Source: DSWT01 sp035373625 (lineage in GTDB: Bacteria; Chloroflexota; Anaerolineae; B4-G1; SLSP01). Taken from it: a DNA stretch of 64,000 nucleotides. The position numbers and the translations under genes are program-made. How positions within the stretch are numbered: the first letter of the stretch is position 1; every line of letters begins with the position of its first letter. Where the stretch lies: positions 186,001-250,000 of the forward strand of contig DAOSNS010000002.1 of assembly GCA_035373625.1 (NCBI GenBank). Direction: 5' to 3'. Positions 59,495-64,000 of the stretch are shown piece after piece. The notes below the pieces were generated by a model. The model made no database searches. It had not been told where the DNA came from and saw nothing but the letters and a program-made list of their open reading frames with translations.

Positions 59495-62059
59495 CTAACC
59501 GCTGATATGCCTGAGCAACTCAACCACATAAGGAGACAGACAAAGCCCGGTCGGCAATTGCAGCGCGCTGCCTTCGTCCGAGGATTCCGGTTTGGCCGAT
59601 GGCGAGATGCCCATCGCCTCGAAGAGCTTGATCGCCAGGGCGCGCTTGCTGATGCCGCTGTCGGCTTCCTGCAGAACCTGAGTCAGGCGGGAAAGCATCT
59701 CCAACCGCACCTCGCCGAGCACTTCCTGTTCGCGGAGGGCAATGCGCGCCTGGGCCTCGGCGACGGCGATTTCAACATCTTTTTCGCGTTTGACCTCCCA
59801 GTTTTTGATGCGCTGCGCCATGATGTCCTCAGGAACCTTGATGTCGCTGATGCCGCCACCGACGACCTCAATGCCCAACGGCTTCATGGTCTCCTTAAGT
59901 TTGCCGATGAAGGCATCGGAGATTTCCACGCGGGGATTTCGCCGACGCGAAGCCTGAAGGGCATCATCCCAGCTTATGCCCGGCTGTAGATAATCGTCGC
60001 GCTGCGTGGGTGGGGCGCTGCAACACGCATAGCGCCAGGCATTTTGCGCTTCGCGCGATAGCATCTCGAAGTCCGTCAGCGAGGTGAGTCCGCAGGTTGC
60101 CCCCGCGCGCGGATGGATGTCCGTGAGGGTGTGGTCATTTACGACCGCCTGGGGCACGCCGATCAGGACGCGCAGGCTCTTGGTGACCGCGCCGATGATG
60201 GTAATCTCATCGGTGGAGATGCCAAAGTGGTCGGTCAGGGTTTTAAGGAGGTCTTTCAAAGGGATGCGGCTGCCTGTAGATGTGACAACGAGCGCCTCAA
60301 CTTTAGCCGGTAGCTCACAGGTGGCCGGGACCGGGAAGAGCCGCGCGATGTACTTACTCGGCCAGCGTCTTTGGATCTGCTGCGCCAGACAGCCGATCGC
60401 CTTTCGCTTGTCGAAGTGCTCGACCAACGTTTCTGCCAGGTCGCCTTCGGCCTGATATTTGAAGAGCGGGTAATCGCAGCCCACGTCAAAGGCCAGGTCT
60501 TTGAGTTCGTCGGCGGTCAGGCGGCGGGCCATAAAGTTGCGCAGCTTTTCACTTACCGTGAGCGTGGCGCTATAGACGCCTTTGATGCCCGGCCTGCTGA
60601 TTTCTTCCGGTTCCTCGGCCGGCTCGTACCTGGGTCTGTCAGGATCACGGGTATCCATATGCAGCTCGTTGCAGGTATAATGCGCCACCACTTCTTTGAG
60701 CAGCGGCGGCCCCATCGTGAGCACCAGTTCGTGCCAGGGACGGGGTTTCAATTCCTCGGTGACAAGTTGATCTGCACCCCGCTCGAATTTGTGTTCGACC
60801 ACCGCATGGTCATAGACGGCTTTGAGGACGGCGTCTTTATCGTAGGGATAGGAACTGCCGAGTTCGACCTTGCGCCCATCGGCCCAGATGCGATTGGGCA
60901 TAAAGGTAAAGATGCTCGCCGTGATGCCGTCTTTGGTTTCGGCCTTGATCGTGGTGACCCGCAGTTGAGGCCGCAAGTCCACATCGGTGTAGAGCTGCTC
61001 GAATTGTTTGGTAAAGCTCAATCCCGGCGGGCAGACCCTGAAGGTGATGCCGTCGGAAGTTACGGCCAGATGATTGCAATCGGTCAAGATGATCCCCGGG
61101 CCGGCGAAGAATTGTCGGAATGGGTCGCCGCTGACAACCGCATCGGGCTTTTCTTTGTCTTGCGTTTCGCGCGTTTTCCAGTCCTCGATCACGTAATAGG
61201 GATAGTTTGTCCCCAAGAGGAAGGTGAGCACGCTGCGGAAGGCGTTGGCCCGGCCATCGTCTTGGGTGGAGGGGAACAGGCAGCGAAAGACCGGCTTGAC
61301 GAGTTGTTCATTCAAGACAACATCCTCACCCAGGGGAAGCACGTTGAGCACGGTGGGGATTTTTTCGTGGTCCGGCAGCGGCAGAGAAAGGATCGAGAAG
61401 TAGTACAACGTCCCCCAGAAGATGATCTGCGCCGGCAGGGTGATCAGCAACAGCCCGATTCGTCCGGCAGCCTGATAGCCGATCCAGCAGGCCAGGAAGA
61501 ATTCAAACCACAGCAGGGCAAGCAAAGCCATGCCTTTGCCCTTGAGCATCAACGTACTGAACAACCACACGCCGACTGTGCCCACCAGCGCCACGGTGAG
61601 CAGTAAAGCCCAGGTGGTGTCGGGCGTTTTGAAGAGGTAGTAGAACGGGATGGCGGTGAAAATGAGGCAGAAAGCTGCCGCAATGGTGAAAGCGACACCG
61701 AAGATGACGGCACCTAGCTCCTGGCTGAAAAAATAACCGAGCGTCCCGGCCAGAGCCGTGGCCCACATAGCGACTTCCAGGATCAAATAGATGTGGAGCA
61801 GGTAAGGCGCTACACTGTCGGGAAACTTCGCCACGGTTGGCACGAGATGGTAGAAAGGCAGTTCCTCAGGTTTGAAAACCGAAGCCAGTAACAGGAGCAG
61901 GAAGCCATTATAGACAAGGGTCAGCGACCCCAGAATCAGCGGCGCCCGCTTCGATCTCCAGAAAAGGAAACCGAGGATCACCGCCAGGAGGCAGGCCATG
62001 CCTCCTTCGAGCAACAATGTCCGTCCGGCCTGCGTAAGGAGCGTTGTGAACATAGTCAT
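59495..62059 (-). CDS. Polytopic membrane protein fused to an SPFH/Band-7 domain (854 aa)
   Basis: An 854-residue protein. ATG at 62059 follows AAGGGGGGA. The first 230 residues contain about seven membrane helices, for example GGMACLLAVILGFLFW, LVYNGFLLLLLASVF, and LLLTVALVGTVGVWLFSTLM. From about residue 315 an SPFH-like region begins (FAGPGIILTDCNHLAV), interrupted by long insertions, and ends in a coiled coil (EVVGGGISDIKVPEDIMAQR, AVAEAQARIALREQEVL). A stretch with CCSAPP lies in the middle. A polytopic module fused to an SPFH domain is not the usual layout, which has one or two anchor helices. The coupled gene downstream is another SPFH protein. Confidence 0.75.
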   Translation of the reverse strand: MTMFTTLLTQAGRTLLLEGGMACLLAVILGFLFWRSKRAPLILGSLTLVYNGFLLLLLASVFKPEELPFYHLVPTVAKFPDSVAPYLLHIYLILEVAMWATALAGTLGYFFSQELGAVIFGVAFTIAAAFCLIFTAIPFYYLFKTPDTTWALLLTVALVGTVGVWLFSTLMLKGKGMALLALLWFEFFLACWIGYQAAGRIGLLLITLPAQIIFWGTLYYFSILSLPLPDHEKIPTVLNVLPLGEDVVLNEQLVKPVFRCLFPSTQDDGRANAFRSVLTFLLGTNYPYYVIEDWKTRETQDKEKPDAVVSGDPFRQFFAGPGIILTDCNHLAVTSDGITFRVCPPGLSFTKQFEQLYTDVDLRPQLRVTTIKAETKDGITASIFTFMPNRIWADGRKVELGSSYPYDKDAVLKAVYDHAVVEHKFERGADQLVTEELKPRPWHELVLTMGPPLLKEVVAHYTCNELHMDTRDPDRPRYEPAEEPEEISRPGIKGVYSATLTVSEKLRNFMARRLTADELKDLAFDVGCDYPLFKYQAEGDLAETLVEHFDKRKAIGCLAQQIQRRWPSKYIARLFPVPATCELPAKVEALVVTSTGSRIPLKDLLKTLTDHFGISTDEITIIGAVTKSLRVLIGVPQAVVNDHTLTDIHPRAGATCGLTSLTDFEMLSREAQNAWRYACCSAPPTQRDDYLQPGISWDDALQASRRRNPRVEISDAFIGKLKETMKPLGIEVVGGGISDIKVPEDIMAQRIKNWEVKREKDVEIAVAEAQARIALREQEVLGEVRLEMLSRLTQVLQEADSGISKRALAIKLFEAMGISPSAKPESSDEGSALQLPTGLCLSPYVVELLRHISG

Positions 62060-62105
62060 TTGTCCCCCCTTAACTCGATGGCGCCAGGTTGAGGTTTCTC
62101 ACTTC

Positions 62106-62134
62106 ATTATAGTAAGATTTGCGCTTGAATGCAA
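62106..62134 (-). promoter_or_regulatory. Promoter of the SPFH gene pair
   Basis: On the minus strand TTGCAT (62134-62129) and the consensus TATAAT (62111-62106) are separated by 17 bases, about 45 bases before the ATG at 62059. Confidence 0.65.
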
Positions 62135-62206
62135 ATCCAACGGAATTCGGGGGGCATTTTTTTGATACCTGATTGAGACGCCCGGCTAAAACTCGAACAG
62201 GTAGGG

Positions 62207-63865
62207 CTACTTCTTGCGTATAATCGAGATCAGAATCCCACCCCCCATCACTAAGGCCAGGACGAAGCTGAGGATGACGACTACCTGCACAATCCAGGGT
62301 GTGTTGGTAGTCGCCGGGATGAGCACCGCCAGCCCGAGAATCATGGCCGCGACGATGACACTCAACGCCAGCCGCGTCACCATGCGGTCCAGAAATTCCA
62401 GGTTGCGATGTTCCAAAGAGAGCTTGATGGGTTCCTCTCTTACAAAACGTTCCAGAAGCAGCATCCCGACGTGGGGCAGTTCTTCCAGCAGATCGCCCCA
62501 GGCCAGTCCGCGCCGCCTGATGTCGTTGATCCAGTGGCGATCGGGCATTGCCGATTTGAGCGTCAGCTTGACCACATACGGCCCGGAGAAAGCGAAAATG
62601 TCGAAATCCGGCGCCAACTTGTAGCCGATGCCTTCCATCATCCCCAGCGCTTTGCCCAATTGCCAGAAGTTTGTCGGCAGGCGGAGCCGGTGCTTAAAAG
62701 CCAGCGGCATCAGCGCCTCCAGCAATTCGTTGACATGGATATCCTTGAGAGGTAACCCTTTGTAATAGCGCAACAGCCGTTCGATGTCCTGACTGAGGGC
62801 GCGGCGGTTCACATCTATCGGCGCGGCGCCGATGTGAATCAGCCCATCGGTGACGGCTTTGGCATCCATTTGCACCGCGACGCTGTACAGGTGGGTCAGG
62901 TTTGTGCGGTCGGCGTCGCTGAGGTAGCCCACCATGCCGAAATCCATCGCGCCGATGACTTCACCTTTCATCACGATGAGGTTGCCGGGATGGGGATCGG
63001 CGTGGAAAAAGCCATCCTCAAGAATTTCTTTGATGATCATCCGCGCCGCGTTGTTGGCGATTTTGTGACGATCGTAGCCGGCTTCGTCGAGCGCGGCGAT
63101 GTCGGTGATCTTGATCCCCTCGATATATTCCATCACCAGTACGCGGCGGGTGGTATATTCCCAGTAGACGGCGGGGATGTACAGGCATTTCTCCTGGGCG
63201 AAATTTTCGCGGATGCGGTCGGCATTGCGTCCTTCGCTCAGGTAGTTGAGTTCGTTGTGCAATGTGTCGGCAAAATCCTCGACGATCTCCACCAGGTTGT
63301 AGATACGCCCAAGTTGCGTGTGCTGTTCGGCGTAGTGGGCGACATCGTGGATGATTTCCAGATCGGTCTCGATGGTCGGCAGGATGTTGGGACGCTGGAC
63401 TTTAAGGACCACTTTCTGGCGCGTCAGAAGTTTGGCGGCATGCACCTGTGCCAGGGAGGCCGCTGCAAGGGGATGGGGATCAATTTCGTCGAAAATTTTC
63501 TCCGGCGGCGCGCCCAATTCCATCTGAATGACCTCGCGGATCTCTTCCCAGGGAACGGGCGGCACGCTATCCTGAAGTTTTGCCAGCTCGGCGATGTAAT
63601 CCGGCGGCAGCACATCTGGACGGGTGCTGAGCATCTGGCCCAGTTTGACGAATGTGGGGCCCAGTTCCTCAAGTGCCTGTCGAAAGTGCGCCGGCAACGA
63701 GGCCGGTTCTTGAATGGGGAAGGGATACAGATCGCGCAGCCACAGCGGCTCGGCGGGCAGATGTGAGATCGCAAACCCGAAGCCGTGACGTGTAAACACG
63801 GTCAGGATATGCCGATAGCGCCGCAAGTGCCGGATAGGCCGCGTTATCGTCGGAATCTTAAACAT
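62207..63865 (-). CDS. UbiB/AarF/ABC1-family atypical kinase
   Basis: A 552-residue protein. ATG at 63865 with GGGAGGGA upstream is chosen over one 15 bases further. The family marks are FVKLGQMLSTRPDVLP (KxGQ motif), ASLAQVHAAKL (Ala-rich loop), VVLKVQRPN (the Lys), VMEYIEGIKITD, and DGFFHADPHPGNLIVMKGEV and DFGMVG (the catalytic and metal-binding parts). Two membrane helices lie at the C-terminus. In proteobacteria this family supports coenzyme Q synthesis through an ATPase-type activity; in Chloroflexota its lipid partner is unknown. It may link to quinone or isoprenoid lipid metabolism. Confidence 0.9.
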   Translation of the reverse strand: MFKIPTITRPIRHLRRYRHILTVFTRHGFGFAISHLPAEPLWLRDLYPFPIQEPASLPAHFRQALEELGPTFVKLGQMLSTRPDVLPPDYIAELAKLQDSVPPVPWEEIREVIQMELGAPPEKIFDEIDPHPLAAASLAQVHAAKLLTRQKVVLKVQRPNILPTIETDLEIIHDVAHYAEQHTQLGRIYNLVEIVEDFADTLHNELNYLSEGRNADRIRENFAQEKCLYIPAVYWEYTTRRVLVMEYIEGIKITDIAALDEAGYDRHKIANNAARMIIKEILEDGFFHADPHPGNLIVMKGEVIGAMDFGMVGYLSDADRTNLTHLYSVAVQMDAKAVTDGLIHIGAAPIDVNRRALSQDIERLLRYYKGLPLKDIHVNELLEALMPLAFKHRLRLPTNFWQLGKALGMMEGIGYKLAPDFDIFAFSGPYVVKLTLKSAMPDRHWINDIRRRGLAWGDLLEELPHVGMLLLERFVREEPIKLSLEHRNLEFLDRMVTRLALSVIVAAMILGLAVLIPATTNTPWIVQVVVILSFVLALVMGGGILISIIRKK

Positions 63866-63882
63866 TTCCCTCCCACTCATTC

Positions 63883-63920
63883 CTCATTAACTCATTTCTC
63901 ATTTCTCATTTTTCGTCCCT
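63883..63920. repeat. Intergenic low-complexity direct repeats of CATTTCTCATT type
   Basis: Short CATTCCTCATT and CATTTCTCATT units repeat between the UbiB-like start and a possible further gene. They resemble the repeat spacer at 11030 and the spacers at 50100 and 55550. Confidence 0.5.
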
Positions 63921-64000
63921 CATTATCCCCCATAGGCTTATAGCCGGTCAGTCGGTATTTCAACAATGTCCAGAGCACGGTAAATCCGTCTTTCCAGGAA
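63892..64000 (-). CDS. Possible 3' end of a gene cut by the right edge
   Basis: On the minus strand one frame stays open from the edge, with WKDGFTVLWTLLKYRLTGYK, and ends at 63892. A second frame is also open to a stop near 63939, with RALDIVEIPTDRL, and could instead be the real end. I do not recognise either, so only the presence of a coding end is suggested. Confidence 0.25.
   Translation of the reverse strand, partial: SWKDGFTVLWTLLKYRLTGYKPMGDNEGRKMRNEK

Noticed and set aside
57929..61606. Long open frames on the plus strand opposite the two SPFH genes
   Set aside because: Antisense shadows with no recognisable domains; the minus-strand genes have promoter, ribosome-binding sites, terminator and protein motifs.

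Overview
The window reads as a chromosomal segment of a filamentous-type Chloroflexota bacterium, most likely Anaerolineae or a close relative. This is an inference from gene style, not from a marker-gene search. The clues are giant multi-GAF hybrid histidine kinases, membrane-anchored proteins with Thr/Pro-rich linkers (TPTPTPT type), PPC-domain exported proteins, a DUF3467 and translin pair, a secreted protein ending in YLPIIVR, and no sign of an LPS-lipid A pathway. The backbone is GC-rich; one block (about 19.2-27.6 kb) is visibly AT-rich.

Region 1 (1-11 kb) starts with the 3' end of an acyl-ACP-reductase-like dehydrogenase. A signalling operon follows: REC plus degenerate GGDEF, a 2013-residue hybrid kinase with about eight GAF domains, a stand-alone receiver, and an alpha/beta-hydrolase that lacks its nucleophile serine. 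Next come a cell-wall amidase, ssb, DUF3467 and translin. Region 2 (11-14 kb) is a fused ATP sulfurylase/APS kinase followed by a galacturonokinase-like GHMP kinase.

Region 3 (14-19.3 kb) is a decaying accessory island. It holds fragments of AbiEii, HEPN-MNT and VapBC toxin-antitoxin genes, a PD-(D/E)XK protein with 21-bp heptad repeats, direct-repeat remnants, a ruined transposase and an intact IS982-like element. The IS has an 8-bp target duplication that contains the Shine-Dalgarno of the next gene.

Region 4 (19.3-43.4 kb) is a large surface-polysaccharide locus: FrhB-like reductase, pyruvyltransferase, Wzx flippase, TPR protein, Wzy polymerase (with an 11-G tract), glycosyltransferases, an exported alpha/alpha-fold-like protein, a bacillosamine-type PglC/D/E/F set, an O-antigen ligase-like protein, a Wzz-type protein, and a nucleotidyltransferase, HprK-like and PqqD trio that recalls RiPP tailoring loci. 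Together these can make a nucleotide-activated diamino-sugar, load it on undecaprenyl phosphate, extend, flip, polymerise and attach the chain.

Region 5 (43.4-64 kb) is mostly housekeeping and envelope genes: tsaC, rpoD with an elaborate leader, a DegSU-like two-component pair, an FAD oxidoreductase, TP-rich anchored proteins, two GerW-like or related small membrane proteins (one with nine cysteines), pgeF, a membrane-anchored J-domain protein, a PPC protein, pcrA, two large tandem SPFH-domain membrane proteins and a UbiB-type kinase. No rRNA, tRNA or CRISPR array was recognised.
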